64,000 bases of DNA from Erodium maritimum (GCA_963921825.1 OY997594.1:5399001-5463000); one strand, 5' to 3'; counted from the first letter of the stretch, positions 11,297 to 23,342 are shown. Translations and numbers: made by a program. Notes: generated by a model from the letters alone, not told the origin.

Positions 11297-13162
11297 GGGA
11301 TGTCTAACTCTAACCTTAAGCCCTAGCCTCTGTTGATGGTGATCTCTGTAGTCTCGACTACTACGTTGTTGATCTCCTCCCTAATGGGGCTTGTCGCGCT
11401 TGGGCTGCCTGTCCCCTCATCCTCCAGACGAGAGAGAAGAAGAAGCGAAAGCCGAAGGTCTCCTCTACCGTCTCTCCTCCACCGATCACTTCACCACCAA
11501 TCCCTTCTTCTCTAGAGCAATTATACATACCATCCTCGACACCAGTGATTTTCTCCCCAGGAACATATTCGGTAATCTCTGACCCGATCAAACTAAAACG
11601 TGGTCGTCCTCCGAAGGTTTCTCGCACTTCCCTGTCTCGCGTTGTTGCAGCATTGACCCCGGAACAACCTGTTTCTAAGGGCTAACAACCCTAATTATGT
11701 CGTCTCGTTCCATCGTGTTGCGTCACCGACTTTGGAAGGTCTTGATTCCGTGAGTGCGATGGTACCTAGGGTTGGTGGCTCTCCTAGGAACTCGGGACCA
11801 TCCATGGTTACCCTCCATGCCGGCTTCTCGGTTTACTCCATTGTCTAGATTGAGGCAATGGAGATCGTGGTACCCTACACCCCAGCGGACCCCACTATCA
11901 TCGCTTGCTAGCAATACGACATGGTTGGCCGTCTATTGTCCCCAAAACCCCCCCATAAGAATTTCATGCTCAAAGTTATCACGCGGGCATGGGGACGAGC
12001 AGCGTTAGGGTTAGTGGTGAAGCACCTAAAGCCCAGTACGTACAGGTTCTACTTCGACTGCTACGAAGCTCAAGCATGGGTTTGGAACAACAAACTCTTG
12101 TGCTTCAATGGGTACCCGCTCCTGCAACGGGACATTCTGAACTCGATAGCTCAAGACCTTCCCAAATTTGATCGGATCCAACCCGCCTTCGCTCCGTACA
12201 AAGGCCACTAGAGAGGTCAATGAAGCCACCCTTGGGGGATGTGTGGAGTGCCCTATGACCAGTGAGGCCTATGCTGGGGTGGGACCTACAGTGTCAGATT
12301 CTGGATGGAGCTTTACCGGCCTCTTCGCCAGTCCATGATCGTGAGGTTTCAAGAATTTAAGGAGTCAATTCATGTCACATTGACTTATGATCAGATCCCC
12401 ATATTCTGCTTTAATTGTGGCCGGCTCGGCCATCCGGTCTGTGACCTAAAAATACCGAAAATTCGACGATTTGATTACTCTCTGTTGGAGTTCAAACCTG
12501 AGAAGATGGTGAAGTTATATGCTATAGACTAGGAGAAAGCACCACTACATCCCCTTGATTTCGATCCATTGACCTCGGATACTCTACCTAAGCCCCTGTT
12601 GTCTCGAGGAAGGAGACTAATTGTAACCCCGGATACCCTACCTACCCCTCAAGTAGGGTGGACAAAGAGGGATGCCTAAGACGACGTTCATGGGAGGATC
12701 TACTCAGCCTGACTCATTTGGGAGGTTTCCTAGCCCATTTTTGAGGTTGTATGTCCCATTTGGGACGCTGCTTATCCCATCTGCAACGCTGGGATTGAAG
12801 AGGGACATTACGGGAGAGCCTCGTGAAGAGTAGACGAGGGTTGGAAAACAACCCCTCCAAGGACTTACATAGGGAGAGGTCCGTAGCTAAAGCCGATCCT
12901 CCCCGTGTTACTGATGAGTTCGCGTTCGATCGTACGCCACACAACGAAATGAGTCATCTCCATGGGATCAAGCAGCGTTCAGGCACCACATTGAACAGTC
13001 CTTATCAGTTTCGTAGTTTAATTTTTGTTCGTCTATATAGCTCTTTACAAACCCGGTCAACTTGTCTCAATATATTTTGTTAGAGGACTTTTTGGGACCC
13101 CAAACGTTGTAATGACTTATTATTATTATTAATAAAATGCATCTTTTAGTAAAAAAAAACAT
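11297..13162 (+). mobile_element. ORF1-only LINE-like retroposon
   Basis: A plus-strand copy of the same family as 8240-10275. A 5' leader with coding start near 11297 is followed by a Pro/Ser-rich segment. The DUF4283-like domain lies at 11921-12211 (FMLKVITRAWGRAALGLVV, then YRFYFDCYEAQAWVWNNKLL and GYPLLQRD). A second frame at 12305-12532 ends in the zinc-knuckle variant CFNCGRLGHPVCD. Stops separate the segments. Some 600 bp later it ends with ATTAATAAAATGCATC...TAGTAAAAAAAA at 13120-13160. There is no reverse transcriptase between zinc knuckle and tail. Confidence 0.65.
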
Positions 13163-13634
13163 ATTTTAAACCTGACACATTTTATTAGAACATGCTTGAA
13201 TATATAAAAGGGCTAACTGCAAAAAAAAAAAAAAAAAAAATTATCACGACCTATTCACTTAAAAAATATCCCGAACGTGTTTTCTTACTATAATTTCTAT
13301 AAATTTGTATCAAGGGTAATTCTTTGCAAGTATTCCTATATAGAACTATCTACATTGTCATTAAGTTTCAACACAATGTACTTTAAGTTTCAACCAAAAA
13401 GTAGTTTGTAGTTTACACTTCACATCACAAAAAGAGTATTTGCACTGAATCCACCCCACACATGTAATGTATGAATTTATCACTTGGGATATAAATGTCC
13501 ATAGCAGAATCAATACAAGGTCTTTGGGTCACCAAGTGGTAGGACTTGGGATTGGAGGGTACACTATTGCTTAACACCTCTCAATAAAACAAATATCAAT
13601 ACATTATTTGAAAATCCAGAGAGATGACTTGGTG

Positions 13635-16600
13635 CTAGGCAGGGGTGAGGATGTACATCTTGCAAGCATGAGGAGCTACATATGCTGTCAATTTGGAGGA
13701 GGAACTCTTGCCCCTTGCAACAAATGAATGCTACACCAAACACAACACATACTTCAGCTTTCTCCATCAATCACTTACATAATAGCTAAACACGATCAGA
13801 TGTGTTATATTCAAATGTTTTAATCAGTTCAAACCTTAGTCTTCGGTTTCATGTTAAACCCGGATAATAGCATTATATCTACCTTAAGCATACTACCCAG
13901 TACCTAGGCTTGAAGGAAAAGGAGAGATATATTTTACCGTCCACAGGTCTCTGACAACTGCGGGATTAGATGAGAGCCCAACTTCTCTCCATCCTACAGA
14001 TATTGGAGCTTGGGATGAGCTTCTATTCCACAAGATTACTGCCACTCTCTTTCCTGATAATGGTGCCGCCCAAACCTGCATACATCAGTGAAGTTCAATA
14101 TCTCACTTCATATCTTTGTTGTTTTTATCTTCTTCAAACCAATCACTTATGTCAATAAGTGTAGTGTCTGGTACGAACAATTACAATTGAGTAGTCTAAT
14201 CCACAAAATCCGCTAATAGGAGTTAAAGATGGGGAAAATCTCACTCAGCTATCCCTAAGTTTGCACCACTCTCGACTAACTACCCATAAGTTTTAAATTT
14301 TTTTGACAATCCCCTTATTTTAGTCCAAATTTAATTTACTCCAATCCTGTCAAATTTTGGGTGTGAAATGACAAAAATACCCACGTTCATGCCAAAAAAC
14401 TTTACACATGATTAGCTTGCATAACATGTAAGAAAAACAACTTTAACTGCATACTTCAAGGCCATCTTTTGACCGTATTTTCCTCCCTTGTACTCCAAGT
14501 GAATCCTGATTGACATCGATCACCTCTTTGTTCCCGAGGATACTAAGAGTTTCCTTGCTAGCGGATCGGACGTCACATCCGATAAGTAGAGGAGCCTGTT
14601 AGAAGTAGTGTTTTCAAATCATTAGAGTAGGCAAGCGACTGAAACTAAGGAAATGGAGGATTATTTAGAATACACACTTTCATAAGAGCCCAGATACTAA
14701 AATGTGATCGGTACTCCTCTACACTCATGCCTCCATTGCCCACTTCCAACATATCGGGATCTATTATGAAGACAAACCAACTTTAGCATGGTGATCACAC
14801 CGGTATATGTAAAAAATTAACAAGTTCAGTTTATAATTGAATGAACATTAGGAAAAGTTTAGCGGCAACTTGTGTTTGCACCACTAATGTTTGGCATAAA
14901 AATGAATTTTAAACCCAAGCTTATACAATAGTTACCATTCCACCTGCCAGGGCCTGCATATCTTCCCCACAGGTTGTTTTGATCTGCAATCGACGTGATA
15001 CTGAAACAATAGAATATGAAACTCAACAACGCAACTTACTAGGAATCAGGAACATACTAAATTACTCCCCCCATTCCAAAATAAGTTTCCTACTTTCCAA
15101 AATGGATGTACCAATTTAAGTATCTTATTTCTATTTAAATTGGTTAATTAAGCCTGGATTCCCAATAATATCCCTCTCTAAGTTCGTTATAACTGTGAAG
15201 GTCCCATAACAAAAAGATGTGGATGTGTTTGCCACTAGATAAGCATCTTGAGGCTCCACCTTTCAGTTCGAGCGTTTAGGGTGGGTTGGGCTTTAACAAT
15301 GTAAAATTGAGTAGTGGACTCATAGGATCAAGCACTAAAATTTGAAGGCTTAATATTTGCGAATGGTCAAAAGGGAGATATATTTTGGGTCGGAAGGAGT
15401 AACCAAGTTATGAGCAGTTGAGCATATGGGTAAGTAGATCGAACCTTTCCCAAGTGTCTTTAATGTCTCCAGTAGTTCTCCATGCATTACCAAGCGATCC
15501 AGCCCATTTAGCTGGATTGTCTTGTCCCCTATGATGATAAAACCTTTTGAAGTCATTTATAGTAGCTAACAAATTTGAAGCGATGGTGTTGAACACGTTT
15601 GTAGATATCATTTTCAATCTTCATAATACAATGCTAAATTTTATAAACAAACATGTGTGCTTGAAAGTCTGAGAATGAAACGGTGGTATTGTAGAGGTAA
15701 GGTGACTTACCACTCACATAGGGAGTAAAGGATGGGCCGCCCAACCTTGCGCAATGCAGAACTCATCCTTGAATATCTGTCCGCCATAAATCAGATTCAT
15801 TAATGTAATAGATATTTGGGGTAATTGCAAAAAATGTACCTTGAGGTATTCAGTTTTTGCAACTTGTGCCCCTCTTCTTTGATTATTGCAAAAAAGTAGA
15901 CTGAACTTGTCTTTTTGTTGTAATTAGTATGAAAATGACGATTTTAATGTTAGAAATTTTTTTATATTCCTTAATATTCTTCCTCTGTACCGTACACAGG
16001 GTAAATTTTTTAAGGCATATGAAACTTTGGATTTTTTGTTCTTTAATTATTATTATTTACATTTAAATTTCCAAAGGTATAATTGTCATTTTAAAACAAA
16101 TTCCAACAAAAATACAAGTCAGGGCAGTTTTCTTTGCAATCTTAAAAAAAGAGGGCTACAATGTGCAAAAAGTCTTCAGGGTACTTTTTGCAACTATGCT
16201 TAGACATTTCTTTGAAGAACCAGGAATCAGAGAATGGTGAAGAAATTTAATTGACATAAATGTCACCTGATTAGAGGCTTGGAACCATCATTGTAGCAGT
16301 TATCGTACTTCAAATAATCAATTCCCTACATCAGATGACCCTATTTTAGCTGAAGTTATCCTTTTCACCAAGCTTGGTTTAATTTTGACCAGAAGCACAC
16401 CAACAATTATTAAAAAAAACACGTTAACTATTGTGTAATTAAAGTATCTCACCCATTCAGCAAATGTTTTTGCATCTTGATCTTCATGTCCAAGAGAGCC
16501 AGGCATTCTCTTGCTGCAGGTACTATAACTGAAAGCAAATGTATGAAATCATATGGACAAACCTGTATAGGAGTTTTATTTGCTAGAATGAAAAAGGTCT

Positions 16601-19598
16601 CAGTTCTCTTATTTATGTGACGTTAGTCATGAGATTTGGAACTCATTTATATCACCAAAACAGTAAACAGAGTTTTTACCCAGCATCAGAGTATATGCCA
16701 AGTTTTAAGCCTTTTGCGTGCATGTAATCTGCAAGGACCTTCATTCCACTAGGAAAAGTGGAAGATTTTGCCCTCAGATTTCCTTTTGAGTCTCTTGTTT
16801 CTTCTGCCCAGCAATCATCTGATTTGTCACCATTAAACTATGAGTAAGTGTTGTTGACAATCAGTATCACAATTTCTTGCACATTAGTTGATGGTCAACC
16901 CCTAACATAGCTAATTTAGTCTATTTTCTTGTAACACCACCTAAGAACTAAATCACTTTTACGGTTTTACCTAAAAGAGGCAGCGAAGAAACTCCTCACA
17001 AGTAACAATGTAATGTTTGGACTTAAAGGGAACTAAAATCAAACATCTTTGTTTTTAATCAAGGGATATGTGCAAAAAATTACCCTGAGGTATTCACGTT
17101 TGCACCTTGTAGCTCTCTTCATTGATAATTGCAAAAAAGTGAATTGAGCCTGTCTTTTTGTTGCTCTTTGTATAAATGTGTTTGAAAATGACAATTTTAT
17201 CCTTGGAAATTCAAATTTTAAAAATAAAAAATTAAAGTTTTCATATCCCTTAAGTTTCTTACTCTGCGTACAGCACAAAGGGGAAGTTAAGGATATGAAA
17301 ATTTGGATTGTTTGTTTATTTACTTATTATTTTAAAATATAAATTATAAGGGTAAAATTGTCATTTTATATACATTGCAACAAAAAGACAAGTTCAGGTT
17401 ACTTTTTTGAAATAATCAAAGAACTGGGCTACAAGTTACAAAGTATGAATACCTCAAGGTACTTTTTTGCAATTATTCCTTTAAGCAATGAACTATGCAT
17501 TACCACCCCATCCCTCCACAGAAAAGAGGAACGACGAACGAGATTCCCATCCCCAAGTAATTGCATAATGCATACCCTTTACAGATAATAAGTTATAGAA
17601 AGCAGGAAGTTTGCATGCTTTGAATTCAATTCCCTTTAAGTATAATTAATGCAAACACCATTGAAGGTAAATGATGTAAAAATTGATACCAATGTTGACA
17701 TATTTGTATCCAAGCGCTGCCAAACCGGTTGAGACAAGAGCATCCGCTGTTCCCAAAAGTAAAAAAAATTACGATAGTTAATAATACAAAACCTTATTCC
17801 TCCAAGGAAGGTTTGCGAAAAACTAAAGCAACTAGCAACCTGCGCATTCATGACTCATCCCATGTTTCACTTACCTCATGTCTAACCACAACTGAGAACT
17901 GTTCAAGTAGAAATTTAAAGTGAGTTCAAGGTCCATACTACTCGATCCAAGTGCATGTTATTATAATTTTATTTGCCTTATAATATATGTGAAAATGGCA
18001 CATGTTTTTTCTTCTCTATCTAAAAAAAATCAGTTTATTTGGCAATGAAGTATTTGAGGATACAATCAATCAAGTTTGAGTTTAGTTACGAGAATTGAAC
18101 ATCCTTGCCTGAATTTCTTGACTAGGTTCATTCATTGAGATTTATTTGAAAGGTGGATGTTGTGCTAAAAATATTTTATGTCCGAGTACATAAGTGCTTG
18201 CCTCGACATAAAATTCCAATTACTTGGACAATACTTCATAGCATTAGACAATAGACACGATAATGCGTATGTTAAGAATCAATGTCTCTAGGCTAAAATT
18301 TTCAAGAAAACTCTTATAACTTGCTGACCTGGATTCAAAATTTGAAAATAAACCTTAGTATATTATGCTTGGACTCATTCATGTGTCAAACCCGAGGAGG
18401 AAGCTCCTTAGGCATTTCTTGTTGAGTGCAACATGGGTTTCATGCCATCACAATGAAATGCAAGGGAATTTACTCGGGACTCGGAAAGTATTAGATTTAT
18501 ACAACATGGCTTCACTTTACAAACATCAACATTAATATAATATTAAATCCATGATGAATAAAGTAACAAAACATTCAAGCAAGAACTTGCAGCAAAAGAA
18601 TCAAATTCTAACTCAAACATAAGACAGGGAAAAGTACAAAGAACGCATGGACCACCAACTTAGACAATCCTTTTCAAAGATGGAACCCCAGTCTAGTCAT
18701 GGTCTCGCTCTCGAGCCAATGTCTTGAATTACTTCACAAGACCATGTGATTTATTTGACTTTTCTGCAGCCATGATGTGTTCTTATTTCTTAATACTGGT
18801 GGATCCCACTCAATAATGACTACTTTATAACTACTACTTTCAATAACATAATCCTCAACAAAAAACGTGTTTGACTTATTAATACAATCTTCATTATCCC
18901 TTTAAGTTAACTGTTACTCTGTGTCGCTACATTAAGGCATCTCTAACCCAGAATGTCATTCTGATGTAAAATCTACTGCAACTTGGCATAAATTTTGCAT
19001 TATCTGTGTTTTCAAAAAAAGCCAAATTAATATTTTACTCCAACCAACCACAACTCTAAAACCAAAAAAAATAATTTTATACATTTAGAGCAGGATTTGG
19101 TGTTGCTACAACCTACATTAAGACCCTAAATAGTGCCACTGTAGCAAATCTACAAAATTGAAGATCAAGATAGAGTGCATTTGAAGTAAATTTGGCTAAT
19201 AGTTTGAGTAAAAAAATTGAAACAAAGAGTAGAGAAAGATGAACAATGAATAGGGGATACATTACCAGTGCTCTTAACAGTCTTCTCATCTATATTGCAA
19301 TAGAAATGATTCCAGCTGTTCCATCTACACAACCACCCAAATGAAAGAAGAGAATAGAGCAGAAGTTCTTTGAGACATTTACACGAACACCTTGAGTGCA
19401 TTAAAGTAAAGAGACCAAATTGGGAGGTATGGAGCTAAAAGAGAAATACCCCATTGGAGGAGTGCGAGCCACTCCGTTGGCGAGAAGGAATTGAGTGTAG
19501 TTTTGATGGGCATCGGAGGAAAAATTGTGGGCATTGATGACTCTGTGGCTGATACAGAGACAGAGAAGAAGCAAAAGGAAGCTAATTTCAGTTCTCAT
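13635..19598 (-). CDS. Alpha-galactosidase (GH27), 13 exons, intact
   Basis: Hydrolyses terminal alpha-1,6-galactose from raffinose oligosaccharides, galactomannan or galactolipid; secreted or vacuolar. Exons (minus): 19598-19450, 19324-19266, 17746-17690, 16818-16680, 16528-16453, 16325-16267, 15776-15711, 15528-15445, 15000-14936, 14760-14678, 14595-14455, 14075-13938, 13730-13635. All junctions are GT-AG and phases agree, giving 403 residues, the usual plant length. A signal peptide ([19 protein letters not shown]) precedes [55 protein letters not shown] (nucleophile Asp about 168), [26 protein letters not shown] (acid/base Asp), [18 protein letters not shown] and the C-terminal CKMYILTPA. 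The normally invariant GPGGW reads GPGRW (Arg about 249). No stop or frameshift is seen. The start is the first ATG giving a good signal peptide. Confidence 0.92.
15065..15399. mobile_element. Stowaway-type MITE in intron 8 of the alpha-galactosidase gene
   Basis: The left end CTCCCCCCATTCCAAAATAAG-like and the inverted right end (reverse complement CTCCTTCCGACCCAAAATA) match the CTCCxTCCGTCCCA signature of Stowaway elements. Both ends abut a TA dinucleotide (15063-15064 and 15400-15401), the TSD of Tc1/mariner elements. 335 bp, non-coding. Confidence 0.7.
15818..16200. mobile_element. Mutator-like MITE, copy A, in intron 6 of the alpha-galactosidase gene
   Basis: A 383-bp element whose ends are long inverted repeats: the left GGGTAATTGCAAAAAATGTA is mirrored at the right by GGGTACTTTTTGCAACTATG. 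The flanks TAGATATTT (15809-15817) and TAGACATTT (16201-16209) form a 9-bp TSD with one mismatch, the hallmark of Mutator-like transposition. Non-coding and closely related to copy B. Confidence 0.75.
17063..17479. mobile_element. Mutator-like MITE, copy B, in intron 3 of the alpha-galactosidase gene
   Basis: A 417-bp relative of copy A with the same inverted ends (left GGGATATGTGCAAAAAATTA, right GTACTTTTTTGCAATTATTC). The 9-bp TSD is TTTAATCAA (17054-17062) against TTTAAGCAA (17480-17488). Shared internal words such as GACAATTTTAT and CAACAAAAAGACAAGTTCAG tie it to copy A. Confidence 0.75.
18195..18622. repeat. Dispersed repeat, copy 1 (intron 2 of alpha-galactosidase)
   Basis: This segment aligns by eye over its whole length with 53420-53768 in the same orientation. 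Shared stretches include ACATAAAATTCCAATTACTT, GGATTCAAAATTTGAAAATA, CATTTCTTGTTGAGT and TTAGATTTATACAACATGG. Copy 2 is shorter through small deletions. No terminal repeat or coding sequence is evident, so it may be an uncharacterised repeat or a dispersed genomic duplication. Confidence 0.75.
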
Positions 19599-19773
19599 CG
19601 TCACAGAAGAAAAACAAGGAGAGTGATGTGGGCGTCGGTGGGCTTGAAATTGAGTTTAGGACATTTTATCTTTTCTTCTCACATGTTGTCTTAGATTTTC
19701 ATGGGCCCACTAAGATTCTATCACGCTTCACGGATTCACATCGTTGGTTCATTTTTTTCGATGCAATTATTAG

Positions 19774-20205
19774 GAGCAATCACATCGTACGTATCATGGT
19801 ACGTGTACGCGCTTCACGCAGCGCGACGCGATGTGGTGCGTTGTTCGCGAACCACGCACCACATCCTTACGGTGTGTGGGGCGTGATGCGACGCACACAC
19901 TAGAAATATGATGTGTGATGCGTGATTCGCGGCAGCTAATGACACGCAGACACGTGGCCCTCAAACGGTAAAAAAGATCAGACCGTTGTCAAACGGTTCG
20001 ATTCAACGGTAATATATATATATATATTTAATTAAAATCAAATACAATTTAATACAAAAAAATATATTTTCTCCCTCCCTATAAATACATATTCCCTCAT
20101 TCATTCAACACACACCCCTTCTCTCAAAATCCCCTCAACTTTCACTCTCAAATTTATCCACTTCGTCCCTACAAAATCCGATAAAATATATCCGACGATT
20201 TATAT
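19774..20205 (+). mobile_element. 5' remnant of a Harbinger element
   Basis: The order of features mirrors the 5' part of the Harbinger element at 45078: a GAGCAA start preceded by TTA, a GC-rich stretch, CACGTGGCCCTCAAACG, an AT-rich stretch, CTATAAATAC (core promoter) and a CT-rich leader CTTTCACTCTCAAATTT. The ORF1 start codon expected next is replaced by AT-rich sequence. It ends at an (AT)n run, and no 3' terminus was found. Confidence 0.55.
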
Positions 20206-20208
20206 CAG

Positions 20209-20209
<1 letters not shown>

Positions 20210-20239
<30 letters not shown>
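20210..20239. repeat. (AT)n microsatellite
   Basis: About 15 tandem AT units separate the Harbinger remnant from the next MITE. Confidence 0.9.
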
Positions 20240-20242
<3 letters not shown>

Positions 20243-20256
20243 CACTGTATAAGCAA

Positions 20257-20537
20257 GGGATAATTGTCCAAAACTACCCTAAAGTTTCGTCCACAAACAA
20301 GTTGATGCATAAAGTTTTGTCCACGCTGTGTGTCTATCCTGAAGTTTTGTCCACGCTTTTGTGGGTGCATTGAAGTTTTGCCCACGCTTCTATTCAATCC
20401 GGGAAGCATTGCCCAGAGGCCCCAGACCATCATTCTGAACATCCCTATTACGTCAAAACTAAAAAAATCGTGGACAAAACTTCAGGGTAGCTACACAGCG
20501 TGGACGAAACTTTAGGATAGTTTTGGACAATTATCCA
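20257..20537. mobile_element. Mutator-like MITE, copy C
   Basis: A 281-bp element with inverted ends GGGATAATTGTCCAAAACTA and TAGTTTTGGACAATTATCC. Internal AAGTTTTGTCCACGCT units repeat. The 9-bp TSD is TATAAGCAA (20248-20256) against TATAAACAA (20538-20546). It lies downstream of the TIR gene and has the same general design as copies A and B but different sequence. Confidence 0.75.
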
Positions 20538-20997
20538 TATAAACAACTATACACATGCCAGTAGAGTCCAATGAAGATTCTATAATATATATTCACTCAA
20601 TGATCAAATATATACATAAGGTAAGTAATTTATTTACTTTCAAAGAAAATTTGAATTAAGAAATAATTCTTTTTTTTGATAGGCAAAAAGTTTTGTTTTT
20701 CTACGTACCAAACCCTAATTTCAGCTTTCATTCTAATAATTGATTTTTATATTATAATTGCTATGTAGTTTGTTATAAAAAAGACATTCGGAATTTCAAA
20801 TCATTGTTTTAACGTTTTAAAATTTTCAAATTAATCTAGTCTGTCTAATATTTTTAAATTATTACCCGCTATTCATATTTAAAATTGAAAGAAAAAAAAT
20901 AACCTTAAAATTATAAGATATTCGGACAATCGGGTGATTTAAATATCGAAATATCTTAATATAGTAAACTGAAATTATCCCTGTAGAAAACAATAAA

Positions 20998-21510
20998 TTA
21001 AAAAAATAGTGTGTACCCTCGCAAGGTGTCGAATGTGAGTCCAACAGTATACTTAGCCTCCTCAAGAGCCCATCGGAACCGCCGGAGCTCCTTCGCCGGT
21101 AACTTCTTGTGGTCGGGAACCCGAAGCTGAGACGGCTTGACGTCGCAGAAGATCGGGATGACCTTTTTGTTGGTCTCCATAATGAGACTCAACTCATGGA
21201 GACAGAAATAAGACTCACAATAACGCGGAGAGAAGACCGCCACACCAACCTTGGACTCGATAATGCCACGGTTGATCTTGTCGAACAATTTGTCTCCTGG
21301 TTTCATTCTCTTGCTGTCCAAGAACGGTTCGAGATCGAGCCTCGCTAGCTGATCGTACAACAATCCGGCCACCGTCCTCTTCGTGTCGATCCCCCGGTGG
21401 TTTATGAACACGTCACATGCCCGGAGATGAGTTTGGCCGCCGCCGGCGAGACTTGATATGTTGTTGTTGAATCGGAGCAAGTTCCTCACTAGTGCCGGTG
21501 AGCGTTGCAT
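20998..21510 (-). CDS. TIR-domain protein (TIR-only type)
   Basis: Plant TIR domains are NAD+-cleaving enzymes that signal immunity or cell death; TIR-only proteins lack NB-ARC and LRR regions. From ATG at 21510 the frame gives 170 residues. The TIR core covers about residues 30-165: ACDVFINHRGIDTKRTVAG (box 1), LYDQLARLDLEPFLD, RGIIESKVGVAVFSPRYCES, then YFCLHELSLIM, in which Glu106 is the expected catalytic Glu, then VIPIFCDVKPSQL and the family ending RFRWALEEAKYTVGLTFD. Relatives usually continue in a short second exon. Here TLRG is followed by a possible donor (GTACAC at about 21014), but I could not find that exon in the next 750 bp, which is filled with mobile DNA. As drawn, the ORF reads five intron-like codons to a TAA. 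It could be a truncated gene or a longer one with a distant last exon. Confidence 0.82.
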   Translation of the reverse strand: MQRSPALVRNLLRFNNNISSLAGGGQTHLRACDVFINHRGIDTKRTVAGLLYDQLARLDLEPFLDSKRMKPGDKLFDKINRGIIESKVGVAVFSPRYCESYFCLHELSLIMETNKKVIPIFCDVKPSQLRVPDHKKLPAKELRRFRWALEEAKYTVGLTFDTLRGYTLFF

Positions 21511-21866
21511 GACTCGTTTCAAAAGATGTAATATATATCAAGTAAAATATAATTTGTTGTGTTAGATATCAATGTGCATGAGTTAATGATGATTGTTGTA
21601 TATATAGTTTCGGGGGTTTGCTTATTTATACATTAGTATTAACGACAAATTGAAAAGAAAATGAAGGAATAGTTGAAGGTGGTACGAATATTGAATTTGG
21701 ACTTTGTAGAAAATAAAAGGTATTTTGTTTTGACAGGAGAAAAATAAATTTGGATATTCTGACCATACTGTACCGTTTAGACCCTTCAAAGACGTTCTTC
21801 ATTTCTTATAAGTTGTGGCCTTTGAAATGGTCGATCACTTGGTTATTATATTTGCTGCAAATTAAA

Positions 21867-23325
21867 TACAAATTAATAAGGGACGTGTTACAATAAAAAA
21901 ATGGCTGCACCGTTAGGGTTTCGCAAAGAGGGAGTCCTGTCGCCGCGGTGGCTATGGCTGGCAGCAACGATAAATAACGAGGCCTTCTCGCAAGTCAGGG
22001 TGAACGACATCAGAAGAAGGTAGTTTTGCACCCATTTTCTTCACCTTGTCTCTGTTTCCTCTGTTTGGAATCTTCGAATCAGATCTATTAAACCGATCGT
22101 TGTTGTGGAGTAGATCGGATTCATCCGTTGCTCGTCGTAACACCTCCCCATTGAGTATTGAACTCCGGGTGGATTGGTTGGTACAGATCCTTCAGCCATG
22201 GCTTAATGCCCGTCGTCGACAGCCTCTGCTCCTGTTCGTCCTAAACCTCGTGAACTATCATCCGGGCGAGGCTCATCGGTGGGAGAGGGGACCAGTGATG
22301 GCGATACGAAGGAGTTAATGTTCATGGGAGGTGACCCCCCGTTGGAGAAGGTGATCGGTGAACAGGGGAACCGGCTCGACAGGGAAGAATCCTGGCAAGA
22401 TCCTGGCTTCACTTGGTGATGCCGAGAGGATCCTCGGGCTATGGTTTCTTGGACGGACCAACTCCTGGGCCTTAAGGACACAAGTTTGGACCGAAGCTCA
22501 TTGGAGTACATATCAGTAGCCCAGACGGGTCTGGACCGGGGGCAAAGGGGGCCTATTCGGGGCCAAGGCTAGGGCGGGAAAGAAAAGTCGGGTAGGGTTC
22601 CCAACCCGGATAGGATACCCGTGGAGCCAAGCGACCCGACCCGACCAGGATGGGGCCTTGGAAGCTATGGGCCTGCATCAGAAGGGTTTACACGATCCAA
22701 TGGGGCATCAAGAGAACTGGCGAGGGGAGGCAAGCACTCTAGCTTCCTACAATGAGTATTCAGGGAGTCGATGAGGGGTCAACGGGTACTCCCCCCTCAT
22801 CGACCATAGGGTGGCATAGATTCAACCAAGTACCGGTACCACATTCTTCAATCAGATCGAGAACCAGCACCCATACATTTTTACATGCACTCATTATTAT
22901 TAGAGGGGGGACGACGTCAGTTGGCTCCTTGGGAGGATGCTTAGTCCATTTGGGCCAATTCAGTCCCTGGTAACAGGACTGCCCAGGCCGTCACTCTTGG
23001 GCTTCAGTATTCTACTAGAGCACAGTTCATAGTTGATTAGTGCCTGCTCGGATCATAGGGTTCACTCGGTCCAACCCTACAGTCTTCAACCGCTGTACCG
23101 GTTGCCTCGGCCGCTATCGCAACATTCTCCTGTTGACACCCTTGAAACACTTTGGCGAAAGAGTAATTTTTAATTTAGTAGTTGTCCCACAATGTGTGGA
23201 TCTTTTATCTTGTTTTCTTACCGTTATTTCAATTGTTAGTTGTCTCTCATAAGTGACCCGTTTTTGGACTATACATCTAGATATTTTTGTTATCAATATA
23301 TTAATCTTGTTACCCGCTCAAAAAG
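21867..23325 (+). mobile_element. Retroposon with 17-bp TSD
   Basis: Near-identical 17-mers flank the insert: ATTTGCTGCAAATTAAA at 21850-21866 and ATTTGCTGTAAATTAAA at 23326-23342. The plus strand starts with a GTTAGGGTTTCGC-type LINE leader near 21910 and ends in ATCTTGTTACCCGCTCAAAAAG. The inside is GC-rich, Gly/Pro-coding in pieces, and has no intact ORF. It is probably an L1 ORF1-type segment with 3' UTR. Confidence 0.6.
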
Positions 23326-23342
23326 ATTTGCTGTAAATTAAA

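Noticed and set aside
13525-13562. A-box-like GTGGTAGGACTTGGG near the end of the alpha-galactosidase gene
   Set aside because: Lies in the probable 3' UTR with no partner B box at the right distance; not called as tRNA or SINE.
14231-14400. Possible MITE half in alpha-galactosidase intron 11
   Set aside because: Resembles one end of a known-looking repeat, but I could not find the mirrored end or a TSD.
18935-19160. Possible Tourist-like MITE in alpha-galactosidase intron 2 (starts GGCATCTCTAACCCAG)
   Set aside because: Only one terminus is convincing.
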